A stretch of 57,042 nt of DNA. Source: Devosia sp. (GTDB lineage Bacteria > Pseudomonadota > Alphaproteobacteria > Rhizobiales > Devosiaceae). Positions 25,719-33,746 of the stretch are shown one piece after another. The position numbers and the translations under genes were made by a program. The DNA lies in contig NZ_JAQGJV010000054.1 of the NCBI RefSeq assembly GCF_028290435.1, positions 1 through 57,042 on the forward strand, written 5' to 3'. The stretch's first letter is position 1; each line of letters begins with the position of its first letter. The notes beneath the pieces are model-generated. The model was not told where the DNA came from and did no database searches. It worked only from the letters and a program-made list of their open reading frames with translations.

Positions 25719-26186
25719 ATGGAATTGGCCGATATCCTGGCTGAGCGCGCCGTGCTGACTTGCACGGGCGTCAAAACCAAGCGCCAACTGTTCGAACAAC
25801 TGGCCAACAAGGCTGCTGAACTCACCGGACGCTCCAAGACTGAACTCTTCGAGGCTATCGAAAGCCGCGAAGAGCTTGGCTCGACCGGCTTGGGCAATGG
25901 CATTGCGATTCCCCATGGCAAGGTGGCGGGGCTCAACCGGGTGTGTGCGGTTTTTGCGCGCCTGGACGAGGCCATCGAATTCGACGCGCTCGACGACCTG
26001 CCCGTCGATATCGTGATGATGCTGCTGGCCCCCACCGGGGCCGGCGCGGACCATCTCAAGGCCCTGTCGCGCGTGGCGCGTGTGCTGCGCAACGAGCATG
26101 TTTTGGACGAACTGCGCCGGCTCGATACGTGCGACGCGATCTATGGCCTGCTGACCGCTCCGGTGGCTTCCACCAAGGCGGCTTGA
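25719..26186 (+). CDS. ptsN: PTS IIA-like nitrogen regulatory protein (EIIA-Ntr)
   Basis: 155-residue EIIA-Ntr domain with the phosphorylatable histidine H66 in GIAIPHGKV. It receives phosphate from NPr in the nitrogen PTS chain and modulates potassium transport and sigma-54-related physiology rather than moving sugar. It starts 45 nt after hpf and ends at a strong terminator, closing the rpoN cluster. Confidence 0.96.
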   Translation: MELADILAERAVLTCTGVKTKRQLFEQLANKAAELTGRSKTELFEAIESREELGSTGLGNGIAIPHGKVAGLNRVCAVFARLDEAIEFDALDDLPVDIVMMLLAPTGAGADHLKALSRVARVLRNEHVLDELRRLDTCDAIYGLLTAPVASTKAA

Positions 26187-26210
26187 GTTCCGCTCGATCC
26201 TCAAAAACGC

Positions 26211-26240
26211 AAAACCCTCGGGGAAGCCCGAGGGTTTTTT
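26211..26240 (+). terminator. Intrinsic terminator after ptsN
   Basis: Stem AAAACCCTCGGG/CCCGAGGGTTTT with a GAAG loop and a TTTTTT run. It lies 25 nt past the ptsN stop. Confidence 0.92.
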
Positions 26241-26275
26241 GGTTTTGATGCTCACGCTATCCCACCCACCGCCTT

Positions 26276-26360
26276 CCCGCGGACTTGATCCGCGGGCCAC
26301 TCGCCGCATGTGCTGCCGCTGGCTTTGGCCCTTGGAGACCCGCGGATCAAGTCCGCGGGC
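26276..26360. repeat. Intergenic inverted repeat, family B copy 2
   Basis: CCCGCGGACTTGATCCGCGGG (26276-26296) and its inverted partner CCCGCGGATCAAGTCCGCGGG (26339-26359) are nearly identical to the arms of the 22891-22995 copy. It lies just beyond the ptsN terminator. Confidence 0.85.
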
Positions 26361-26405
26361 ATAACGGCGGGGGTGGAGCACTTTGGGCCCCGATGGCAGC
26401 GGCGA

Positions 26406-26693
26406 TCAGTGCAGCGTCGCCAGACCCAGATTCTTGTCACCAAGCCAGTCGGTGACCGCGTCTTCGGTGTCGGTAACCAGCAGTGGGGTGCCGTCGGCCG
26501 ACATCACCAGTTGGTAAAGCCCGTCGGTGTCGAATTGCGCGTCGGTAATCATCTGCGAGAGCGCATCGCCGCCAATGGCGCGCACATAGGCCACGGCATT
26601 GCCCCCAAGGGCAGCAAACTGGGCGCTCGTCAGATCCTTGAGCGGGTGGATAACGTTACCGACATTGGCCTCGTCATTGCGTTTTTCATACAT
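26406..26693 (-). CDS. DUF1150 family protein
   Basis: 95-residue acidic protein that I recognise as DUF1150 from the region around FAALGGNAVAYVRAIGG. The family is restricted to alphaproteobacteria and is usually encoded next to a small heat-shock protein, as here: it starts 15 nt after the hsp20 stop. A role in the heat-shock response is inferred from that pairing only. Confidence 0.85.
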   Translation of the reverse strand: MYEKRNDEANVGNVIHPLKDLTSAQFAALGGNAVAYVRAIGGDALSQMITDAQFDTDGLYQLVMSADGTPLLVTDTEDAVTDWLGDKNLGLATLH

Positions 26694-26708
26694 TTTCAGG
26701 CCCTTTCC

Positions 26709-27128
26709 TCATAATGAGCGAATTTCGATACGGCGGGCGACCTTCAGCGCTTGCGGGCGCTCTAATGCAACAACGAGCATACCATGCCCTAAAGTTGCAT
26801 CTTTCACGATCATCCCATCGGCCAGGAGGAACGAGCGCTGGAATTGCCGCGCCGCGATACCGCGGTGCAGATACTCCTTGCCGGGTTCATCCTTCTGGCG
26901 TCCGCGCACCATGATCTGGTTATCCTCGGCCATGACTTCGAGTTCGTTGGCGGCAAAGCCCGCCACCGCGATCGAGACCAGGAATTTCTCGGTGCCGTCG
27001 GGCAGGACGGTTCGCTCGATATTATAGGGCGGGTAGCCGTCGGCGGATTTTGCCAGCCGATCGACCCGCTCTTCGAACGCATCGAAGCCCAATAGGAACG
27101 GGGCAGAGAACACAGAAATACGCGACAT
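26709..27128 (-). CDS. Hsp20/alpha-crystallin family small heat-shock protein (IbpA type)
   Basis: 139 residues. The alpha-crystallin domain runs from about 35 to 125 (YNIERTVLPDGTEKFLVSIAV, then HRGIAARQFQRSFLLADG); the C-terminal tail contains IEI, the I-x-I motif used for oligomer assembly. It would bind unfolding proteins in the cytoplasm under heat stress. The start ATG has an AGGA site; a 24-codon extension upstream is unsupported. It forms a two-gene unit with the DUF1150 gene. Confidence 0.93.
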   Translation of the reverse strand: MSRISVFSAPFLLGFDAFEERVDRLAKSADGYPPYNIERTVLPDGTEKFLVSIAVAGFAANELEVMAEDNQIMVRGRQKDEPGKEYLHRGIAARQFQRSFLLADGMIVKDATLGHGMLVVALERPQALKVARRIEIRSL

Positions 27129-27258
27129 CAGGGGCGTCCTTGATAGCAAGCAACGTCTGGGCCGGACCCGTAGCAAAGTGGCATCCGGCGCCCATGCCAA
27201 GATATGGGGAACGGCGCGGTGGGTTCAAGTGTGGAGGAGTGGAACCGTGCCACGCCGT

Positions 27259-27369
27259 CGTGGTTCGAGGCTCGCGAAGGGCTCGCACCTCACCGTGAGG
27301 GCTACTCTCAGATCGCCATTCTCCCAGTAGCCCTCGTGGTGAGGTGCCTCTTCGGCGCCTCGAACCACG
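27259..27369. repeat. Intergenic inverted repeat, family C
   Basis: Outer arms CGTGGTTCGAGGC and GCCTCGAACCACG enclose inner arms GCACCTCACCGTGAGGGCTACT and their near-complement. The whole can fold into one hairpin of about 110 nt. It is the single copy in this window. Confidence 0.8.
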
Positions 27370-27386
27370 GGGGCGAGGCACTATGC

Positions 27387-28610
27387 CTAGATCGGTAGCC
27401 CCGATAACAACCTTGGCCCATTCGACCCCACCCCCGCGGCGGCGCGGATCATGGCGGATTTGACCGGTTCGGAACGGTCGACGAGGCCGAGGCCGAAATC
27501 ACGGAGGGCGCGAACGGGGGCGATTTCGTTGGAGAACAGGCGGTTCATGGTGTCGGTGACCATGGCCATGGCGGAGGTGTCGAGGCGGCGCCAGCCTTGG
27601 TAGCGGGCAAGCACATCGTCGCTGCCGTGGTCGAGGCCGAGGCGGAGGGCCTCCACGACGACTTCGGCCAGGGCGGCGACGTCCTTGAGGCCCAGGTTCA
27701 GGCCCTGGCCGGCGATGGGGTGCACCACATGGACGGCGTCGCCGACCAAGGCCAGGCGGGGCGCGACGAAATCGCGGGCGATCCTCATGTGGAGGGGGAA
27801 AGCCTGCAATTTGTCTTGGGCAATTACGGCGCCCAGCGTCGAACCCATGACCGATTCGATGGTAGCGTTGAGCTCGTCCGGGCCCATGGCGAGGAATTTC
27901 GGAGCGTCGGCGCTGGCCTCGGTCCAGACCAGAGAGGAGCGATTGCCCTTGAGCGGCAGGCTGGCAAAGGGGCCGGCAGGCCGGAAATGCTCGTAGGCGG
28001 CGCCATCATGGGGAAGCTCGTGACTGATCGTCGTCACGAGGCCCGATTGCTTATAGTCGTGGGCGACGGTGGTGATGCCCGCCATGGTGCGCAGTTTTGA
28101 CTGGCCGCCATCGGCTCCGACGACGAGAGGGGCGCTGAGCAGGCGTCCGTCGGCCAGCGTTAGCACGCCCGCCATGCCGTCGGCGGCAAAGTGTTCGATC
28201 TCAACAGGGGCGATCACGGTAATGCTGGCGGCGGCGGCATCGAGCAGGACCTGCCCCATGATGCTGTTGGGCACCATATGGGCAAAGGGCTCGCCCGGCG
28301 CGACATCGCCCGCAAAGCTGAGGAAGAGCGGCCGCGACAGGTCGCCGGTACCCGAATCGGTGATGCGCATCGCCGTGATGGGTTGCGCGGCCTCGACCAT
28401 TGGGGACCAGACGCCCAGTGCCTCAAACACCCGGCGCACGCCTGCCCCAACGGCCGAGGCGCGATTATCGCGCGGCACGGCCAGCGGGCGGCGATCGACC
28501 AGGCCAATGCGAATGCCCCTGGCGGAACGGGCCAGCGCCAAGGCTAGCGTCAGCCCGACCGGCCCGCCGCCCACGATCAGCACATCGAACCGCTCGCTCT
28601 GCATCGTCAT
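27387..28610 (-). CDS. FAD-dependent hydroxylase of the UbiH/UbiF/COQ6 family
   Basis: 407 residues. N-terminal FAD motif DVLIVGGGPVGLTLA (9-23), a DG-type motif VVGADGGQSKLR, and the GD motif LALVGDAVHVVHPIAGQGLN are those of class A flavoprotein monooxygenases that hydroxylate the ubiquinone ring. Which carbon is hydroxylated cannot be told, since alphaproteobacteria use promiscuous UbiL/UbiH-like enzymes. An ATG 6 nt downstream is an alternative start. It is divergent from glnK and shares that upstream region. Confidence 0.9.
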   Translation of the reverse strand: MTMQSERFDVLIVGGGPVGLTLALALARSARGIRIGLVDRRPLAVPRDNRASAVGAGVRRVFEALGVWSPMVEAAQPITAMRITDSGTGDLSRPLFLSFAGDVAPGEPFAHMVPNSIMGQVLLDAAAASITVIAPVEIEHFAADGMAGVLTLADGRLLSAPLVVGADGGQSKLRTMAGITTVAHDYKQSGLVTTISHELPHDGAAYEHFRPAGPFASLPLKGNRSSLVWTEASADAPKFLAMGPDELNATIESVMGSTLGAVIAQDKLQAFPLHMRIARDFVAPRLALVGDAVHVVHPIAGQGLNLGLKDVAALAEVVVEALRLGLDHGSDDVLARYQGWRRLDTSAMAMVTDTMNRLFSNEIAPVRALRDFGLGLVDRSEPVKSAMIRAAAGVGSNGPRLLSGLPI

Positions 28611-28714
28611 CCGCCTCGTTTGAAGACCACAGTTTCGCCGCCCAGACATGGCGATGCAAGACGCGTCAGCGCCGCGGGCACTGTGCCGTAATATTGCCCA
28701 AATTGGCCAGGTTC

Positions 28715-28731
28715 TGCACAAAAATCAGGCA
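28715..28731. promoter_or_regulatory. Weak candidate NtrC site upstream of glnK
   Basis: TGCACAAAAATCAGGCA resembles the 17-bp dyad TGCAC-N7-GTGCA of NtrC sites with one mismatch in the right arm. It lies about 84 nt upstream of the -24 element, a usual enhancer distance. Confidence 0.3.
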
Positions 28732-28814
28732 TCTTTTCATCCTGCTCGGGCAAATCTGCATTATGGATTTGGTAACCCCTTGTTTTCAAGGCGTATTTCG
28801 GTCGTCAGCCGACT

Positions 28815-28829
28815 TGGCACGGGTCTTGA
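28815..28829 (+). promoter_or_regulatory. Sigma-54-like promoter of glnK-amtB
   Basis: TGGCACG-GGTC-TTGA matches the consensus TGGCACG-N4-TTGC except the final C. It lies 47 nt before the glnK start. NtrC-activated sigma-54 transcription of glnK-amtB is standard in proteobacteria. Confidence 0.6.
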
Positions 28830-28876
28830 GTCTATAGGGCTATTCCAGACTGACGCCAAATTGCAAAGGGGCTCTC

Positions 28877-29215
28877 ATGAAACTGGTGATAGCGATTATC
28901 AAGCCATCACGCCTCGAAGAGGTTCGCCAGGCTCTCAACTCACTCGACGTCCACGGCATGACCGTGACCGAAGTGAAGGGATACGGCCGCCAAAAGGGGC
29001 ATTCCGAAATCTATCGCGGCACCGAATACGCCGTGCACTTCCTGCCCAAGCTCAAGGTCGAGATCGCGGTCGATGATGCCCTCGCCGATGCCGTGTCCAC
29101 GGCTATCCGCGACAGCGCCCAGACCGGCCGGATCGGCGATGGCAAGATCTTCGTCCTCGATCTGCTCGCTGTCACCCGCATTCGCACCGGCGAAACCGGC
29201 GCGGCCGCCCTTTAA
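28877..29215 (+). CDS. glnK: Nitrogen regulatory protein P-II
   Basis: 112-residue PII trimer subunit. Tyr51, in the T-loop GHSEIYRGTEY, is the uridylylation site; the C-terminal TRIRTGETG pattern is typical. It binds ATP/ADP and 2-oxoglutarate and blocks the AmtB channel when ammonium is plentiful. It is 23 nt upstream of amtB, the usual pair, so GlnK is a more likely name than GlnB. Confidence 0.96.
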   Translation: MKLVIAIIKPSRLEEVRQALNSLDVHGMTVTEVKGYGRQKGHSEIYRGTEYAVHFLPKLKVEIAVDDALADAVSTAIRDSAQTGRIGDGKIFVLDLLAVTRIRTGETGAAAL

Positions 29216-29238
29216 GCGTCATTCGGAGAGAAACAGAA

Positions 29239-30636
29239 ATGACAGGTCTCAAGACGTCAAAACTACTCGGGGGGTCACTGCTCGCTTCCCTGGCGATGAG
29301 CGTCGCCGCTTTCGCCCAAGACGCGGCCGCTCCCGCCGCTGATGCAGCCGCCGCCGTCGTCGCCGAAGTCGCCCCCCATGTCGACAAGGGCGATACCGCC
29401 TGGATGCTGGTGTCCACCATGGCGGTCATCGTCATGACGGTGCCGGGCCTGGCTCTGTTCTATGGTGGCCTCGTGCGCTCCAAGAACGTGCTCTCCGTGC
29501 TGACGCAGGTGTTTGCCGGCTTCGCCATGATCGCCCTGCTCTGGGTGGCTTATGGCTATACGCTGGCCTTCAACGGCGCGACCGATGGCAGCGGCCTGTC
29601 CAACTTCGTCGGCGACTTCTCGAAGTTCTTCCTCGTGGGTATCGGCCCCGACTCGACCACCACGACCTTCTCGGCGGCCTTCCTGCTGCCCGAAATGGTG
29701 TTCGTGATCTTCCAGCTCACCTTCGCGGCCATCACCGCCACCCTCATCGTCGGCGCCATTGCCGAACGCATGAAGTTCGGCGCCTTGCTGGCGTTCCTGG
29801 CCATCTGGTTCACCTTCTCCTATATCCCGATCGCCCACATGGTCTGGTATTCGGGCGGTCTGCTGTTCAAGCTGGGCGCCTATGACTTTGCTGGCGGCAC
29901 CGTGGTTCATATCAATTCCGGTGTGGCCGCCCTCGTCGCCTGTCTGGTTCTGGGGCCGCGTATCGGCTACCTCAAGGAGCCGATCGCTCCGCACAATCTG
30001 GTGCTGACCTATATCGGCGCCGGTCTCCTCTGGTTCGGCTGGTTCGGCTTCAATGCCGGCTCCAATCTCGAAGCCAACGGCCTCACCGCCATCGCCCTGC
30101 TCAATACCATCACTGCTCCTGCTGCCGCAGCCCTGGTCTGGATCCTTTGCGAAAAGATCAGCCGTGGCCATGCTTCGGCCCTGGGCGCCGTGACGGGTGC
30201 GGTTGCGGGTCTCGTCGCCATCACCCCGGCTGCCGGTTTTGCCGGTGTGGCGGGCGCCATGGTGCTGGGCGGCGTCGCCAGCGTGGTCTGCTTCTGGGCG
30301 GTCGTGTCGCTCAAGCAGATGTTCAAGTATGACGACAGCCTGGACGTGTTCGGCGTGCATGGTGTTGGCGGTATCGTCGGCGCCCTGGGCACCGCCATCG
30401 TCGCCACCCCGTCGCTGGGCGGTTACGCCCTCGGCGAGGCGGCGGCCTATTCGTGGACCAGCCAGTTCATGATCCAGCTCGAAGCCGTGGCGATCGCCGT
30501 GGTGTGGTCAGGCGTCGTGGCCTTCGTCGCGCTGATGATCGTCAAGGTGGTGTTCGGCGGCCTGCGGGTTGCGGAAAGCGCCGAAAGCGATGGCCTGGAT
30601 ATCGCCACTCATGGCGAGCACGCCTACAACAGCTAA
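29239..30636 (+). CDS. amtB: Ammonium transporter
   Basis: 465-residue trimeric ammonium channel with 11 predicted membrane segments after a cleavable N-terminal signal-like stretch (to about AFAQDA) and a short Ala-rich linker. The twin pore histidines are visible in IPIAHMVWYSGG and DVFGVHGVGGIVG. The acidic cytoplasmic tail ends ESDGLDIATHGEHAYNS, as in family members that bind GlnK. Expression should follow nitrogen limitation through the upstream sigma-54 promoter. Confidence 0.96.
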   Translation: MTGLKTSKLLGGSLLASLAMSVAAFAQDAAAPAADAAAAVVAEVAPHVDKGDTAWMLVSTMAVIVMTVPGLALFYGGLVRSKNVLSVLTQVFAGFAMIALLWVAYGYTLAFNGATDGSGLSNFVGDFSKFFLVGIGPDSTTTTFSAAFLLPEMVFVIFQLTFAAITATLIVGAIAERMKFGALLAFLAIWFTFSYIPIAHMVWYSGGLLFKLGAYDFAGGTVVHINSGVAALVACLVLGPRIGYLKEPIAPHNLVLTYIGAGLLWFGWFGFNAGSNLEANGLTAIALLNTITAPAAAALVWILCEKISRGHASALGAVTGAVAGLVAITPAAGFAGVAGAMVLGGVASVVCFWAVVSLKQMFKYDDSLDVFGVHGVGGIVGALGTAIVATPSLGGYALGEAAAYSWTSQFMIQLEAVAIAVVWSGVVAFVALMIVKVVFGGLRVAESAESDGLDIATHGEHAYNS

Positions 30637-30646
30637 GTGCAATTTT

Positions 30647-30671
30647 CCGGGCGGCGAGACTCGCCGCCCGG
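30647..30671 (+). terminator. Hairpin after amtB, probable terminator
   Basis: 11-bp stem CCGGGCGGCGA/TCGCCGCCCGG with a GAC loop, 10 nt past the amtB stop. It has no T-run, so it may be a 3'-stabilising structure rather than a full terminator. Confidence 0.55.
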
Positions 30672-30683
30672 CTCCCCCGTCTG

Positions 30684-30730
30684 CGCATGATCTGGTCCGA
30701 AAACCGGCTTCCACTTTTCGGGATCATGCG
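30684..30730. repeat. REP-like repeat, family D copy 1
   Basis: Arms CGCATGATC and GATCATGCG flank CGAAAACCGG...CTTTTCGGG. This is the short GATCATGC / CGAAAA type repeat common in Hyphomicrobiales. A shorter relative is at 37951-37990. Confidence 0.75.
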
Positions 30731-30737
30731 AACGCCA

Positions 30738-30917
30738 AAAGAATTGATCGCCGCGTGCAGCTCGTGTTCCTCTTGGCCCGCCACAGAGGCTTCCCACTCG
30801 CAAAACCGCACGGGCTGCACACCACGATCAATTGGCTGAACAAAGTGCCGCACTGCCAGTCCTCCCCGAGGGCAATGCGGACGACAAGGGCCTGCCGGAC
30901 CGGCGGGCCCTTTTTCT
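30738..30917 (+). ncRNA. Candidate structured small RNA between amtB and ftsK
   Basis: Not a gene I can name. A 9-bp stem (AATTGATCG 30742-30750 with 30825-30833) and a 12-bp stem (30755-30766 with 30809-30820, one G-U pair), separated by a 4x4 internal loop, enclose a hairpin CCTCTTGG-CCCG-CCACAGAGG and an unpaired CTTCCC. A second hairpin CCGCACTGCC/GGCAATGCGG (30848-30880) exposes TCCTCCCC, an anti-Shine-Dalgarno-like loop. The end is an intrinsic terminator: AAGGGCC/GGCCCTT stem plus T-run (30886-30917). A clear promoter is not seen, so it could be the amtB 3' UTR. The ORFs here look non-coding. Confidence 0.5.
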
Positions 30918-31020
30918 TGGACCGGCGACCGATGGTTAGCATGAGATTAACCCCAGCCTTCTAGCATGAGGCAACATTGGGCAAGGATCGTCCGCGCCCG
31001 GTAGAGACTGTTGCCCGCCC

Positions 31021-33735
31021 ATGCCGACACATCCCACCCCCATGCTCGACGAAGTGCGTTCCATGCCCGCGCGTGGTCCCAAGCCCCGGGCCAAGATTGC
31101 TGCACCCGTGGCGCCCAAGGCGATTGCCATCCATATTCCGCTGCGACTGGTCGGGTTGATCGTGCTGGCGGTGGTGGGGATATGCCTGGCGGCACTGGCA
31201 TCGTGGTCGGTGGATGATCCCAGTTTTTCCTATGCGACCAGCAAGGCGCCGGCCAATTGGCTGGGCTTTCCGGGCGCGGCTATCGCCGACATCGCGTTCC
31301 AGACGCTGGGGTTGGCGGCTTTGGTGCTGGTCGTTTCTCCGGCCCTGTGGGGCTGGGCGCTGGCGCGCAAGCGCGTCGTCACCGGCATGGGGCTGCGCGC
31401 CCTGGCGTGGATCGGCTCGACCTTTTTGGCGGCCGGCGTGCTGTCCTTCATCGCCATGCCGGCCACCTGGCCGCTGCCGACGGGTCTGGGCGGCCTTGTG
31501 GGCGGCCTGTTCAGCAACACCGCGGCTTCGATCGCCGGGGCGCCGGTCAGCGGGCTGATGGGCACGCTGTTCGCTATCATCATCGCCATTCCGACTTTGG
31601 CGCTGTTCTGGATCGGCATGGGGCTGGGCCATACCATTTCGGCCGCGCCGCAGAAGGTATCTGCCGCGGCAGCGCGTCGTGGGCAGCCGGCGGTTGCGGA
31701 CGATGAGCCCGAAACCAACCCACTGGTCGATATCGTGCTCGGCGCCATGGTGCATACCGGCTACTCCTTGCGCACCGCCTTCCGCCGCGCTCGCGAAAGC
31801 CATGCGCAGCGCCGCGAGGATGAAGCCGCGTTCCGCGATAGTGACCGCGAGCCGGGCATGGACGTGGCTGTCGAGCCTGTCGTCGGCCGCCAGGAGCCCT
31901 CGATGGCCCCGACGCAGCGCCGCATTCACGCGCCGGCCGAGCCGGCGTTCGAGCAGCCCCGCGCCGAGCCGCGCATCAACGCGCCCAGCGACTATGACGA
32001 TACCGAGCTCGACTATCCGGCCGAGCCTGAAGATGACGACCTGCCCTTCGTGCCCGACGTGCCGGCACCGGCCGTGGTCAACCATCACCAGCGCGGCGAT
32101 TCGCGCTTTCATCCGGCTCCGCCACCAAGCGGCATCTCGCCGCGCGTGTCCGCCCCCCCTGCCCGCCCCGTGCAGGGCCAGCGTATTGCCCGCGAAGCCC
32201 AGGGCTCGTTCCTCGACGCGCCGCTTGGTTTTGAGCTGCCGCCCCTGAGCCTCTTGGCCGAACCCAAGCACAAAGGCCCCTCCGAAGAGCACAATCCCGA
32301 GCGGCTGGAAGCCATGGCGCGTCAGCTCGAAGGCGTGCTGGAGGATTTCGGCGTCAAGGGCGACATCATCAATGTGCGCCCCGGCCCGGTGGTGACGCTG
32401 TTCGAACTGGAGCCGGCTCCGGGCATCAAATCGTCCCGCGTGATCTCGCTGGCCGACGATATCGCCCGCTCGATGAGCGCGATTTCCGCTCGCGTCGCCG
32501 TGGTGCCGGGCCGCAATGCCATCGGCATCGAGCTGCCCAATCACAATCGCGAAATGGTGTATTTCCGCGAAATGCTGGCCTCGACCGATTTCGAGAAAAT
32601 GAAGGGCAAGCTGCCCATCTGCCTGGGCAAGACCATTGGTGGCGAGCCGGTGATCGCCGATCTCGCCCGCATGCCGCATCTGCTGATCGCAGGCACCACC
32701 GGTTCGGGCAAGTCCGTCGGCATCAACACCATGATCCTGAGCCTGCTCTACCAGATGACGCCCGAGCAGTGCCGCATGATCATGATCGATCCGAAAATGC
32801 TCGAACTCTCAATCTATGACGGCATTCCACATCTGCTGACCCCCGTCGTCACCGACCCGCAAAAGGCGGTGGTGGCGCTCAAATGGGCCGTCCGCGAGAT
32901 GGAAGACCGCTATCGCAAGATGAGCAAGATCGGCGTGCGCAATATCGACGGCTTCAACCAGCGCGTAAACGAATCCAAGGCCGAGGGCCGGGTCATCACC
33001 CGCACGGTGCAGACCGGGTTCGACCGCGAAACCGGCGAGGCGATCTTCGAGAGCGAGGAATTCAACCTCGAGCCGCTGCCCTATATCGTGATCATCGTCG
33101 ACGAAATGGCCGACCTGATGATGGTAGCCGGCAAGGACATCGAAGGCGCCATCCAGCGGCTCGCCCAGATGGCCCGCGCCGCCGGCATCCACATCATCAC
33201 CGCCACGCAGCGCCCGTCGGTGGACGTCATCACCGGCACGATCAAGGCCAACTTCCCTACCCGCGTCAGCTTCCAGGTGACCTCAAAGATCGACAGCCGC
33301 ACCATTTTGGGCGAACAGGGCGCCGAGCAGCTGCTGGGCAATGGCGACATGCTGTATATGGCGGGCGGCGGCCGCATCAAGCGCCTGCACGGGCCGTTCG
33401 TCGCCGATAGCGAAGTGGAAGCCGTGGTCGCGCATTTGAAGACCCAAGGCTCGCCGGATTACCTCGATAGCATCGTGGCCGATGAGGACGAGGGCGGCGG
33501 CGACATGGGCGACAGCGGCGGTGGCGACGATTATGCCGGCTCGGGCGACGAGCTTTACGACAAGGCCGTCCATATCGTTCTGACCGACAAGAAGGCCTCG
33601 ACCTCCTATATCCAGCGCCGCCTGGCCATCGGTTACAACAAGGCGGCGACGCTGATCGAGCGCATGGAACGCGAAGGCGTCATCTCCCAGGCCAACCATG
33701 CCGGCAAGCGCGAGATTCTGGTGGGTTCGGACTAG
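31021..33735 (+). CDS. ftsK: DNA translocase FtsK
   Basis: 904 residues. Four membrane segments within about residues 42-215 anchor it at the septum. A linker rich in Pro and charged residues (to about 400) precedes the motor: Walker [10 protein letters not shown] at 557-565 and Walker [11 protein letters not shown]. The winged-helix gamma domain (about 840-904, [20 protein letters not shown]) would read polar DNA motifs and activate XerCD. It couples chromosome dimer resolution to division. The first ATG is used; ATGs at residues 8 and 15 are possible. It is convergent with folC with only 11 nt between. Confidence 0.97.
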   Translation: MPTHPTPMLDEVRSMPARGPKPRAKIAAPVAPKAIAIHIPLRLVGLIVLAVVGICLAALASWSVDDPSFSYATSKAPANWLGFPGAAIADIAFQTLGLAALVLVVSPALWGWALARKRVVTGMGLRALAWIGSTFLAAGVLSFIAMPATWPLPTGLGGLVGGLFSNTAASIAGAPVSGLMGTLFAIIIAIPTLALFWIGMGLGHTISAAPQKVSAAAARRGQPAVADDEPETNPLVDIVLGAMVHTGYSLRTAFRRARESHAQRREDEAAFRDSDREPGMDVAVEPVVGRQEPSMAPTQRRIHAPAEPAFEQPRAEPRINAPSDYDDTELDYPAEPEDDDLPFVPDVPAPAVVNHHQRGDSRFHPAPPPSGISPRVSAPPARPVQGQRIAREAQGSFLDAPLGFELPPLSLLAEPKHKGPSEEHNPERLEAMARQLEGVLEDFGVKGDIINVRPGPVVTLFELEPAPGIKSSRVISLADDIARSMSAISARVAVVPGRNAIGIELPNHNREMVYFREMLASTDFEKMKGKLPICLGKTIGGEPVIADLARMPHLLIAGTTGSGKSVGINTMILSLLYQMTPEQCRMIMIDPKMLELSIYDGIPHLLTPVVTDPQKAVVALKWAVREMEDRYRKMSKIGVRNIDGFNQRVNESKAEGRVITRTVQTGFDRETGEAIFESEEFNLEPLPYIVIIVDEMADLMMVAGKDIEGAIQRLAQMARAAGIHIITATQRPSVDVITGTIKANFPTRVSFQVTSKIDSRTILGEQGAEQLLGNGDMLYMAGGGRIKRLHGPFVADSEVEAVVAHLKTQGSPDYLDSIVADEDEGGGDMGDSGGGDDYAGSGDELYDKAVHIVLTDKKASTSYIQRRLAIGYNKAATLIERMEREGVISQANHAGKREILVGSD

Positions 33736-33746
33736 GTCCGAGCCGC

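Noticed and set aside
23132..28829. Further sigma-54 promoters near other genes
   Set aside because: Outside rpoN and glnK I found no TGGCAC-N5-TTGC match in intergenic DNA that I could confirm by eye.
29275..30360. 361-codon open frame on the minus strand
   Set aside because: Antisense to amtB and highly charged; membrane-protein codons on the other strand create it.
30569..30964. Open frames in the amtB-ftsK gap
   Set aside because: They cross hairpins, the REP element and a terminator, lack ribosome sites and have no domain; the RNA-structure reading explains the sequence better.
30961..32679. 572-codon open frame on the minus strand
   Set aside because: Antisense to ftsK; rich in Arg, His, Gln with no motif.
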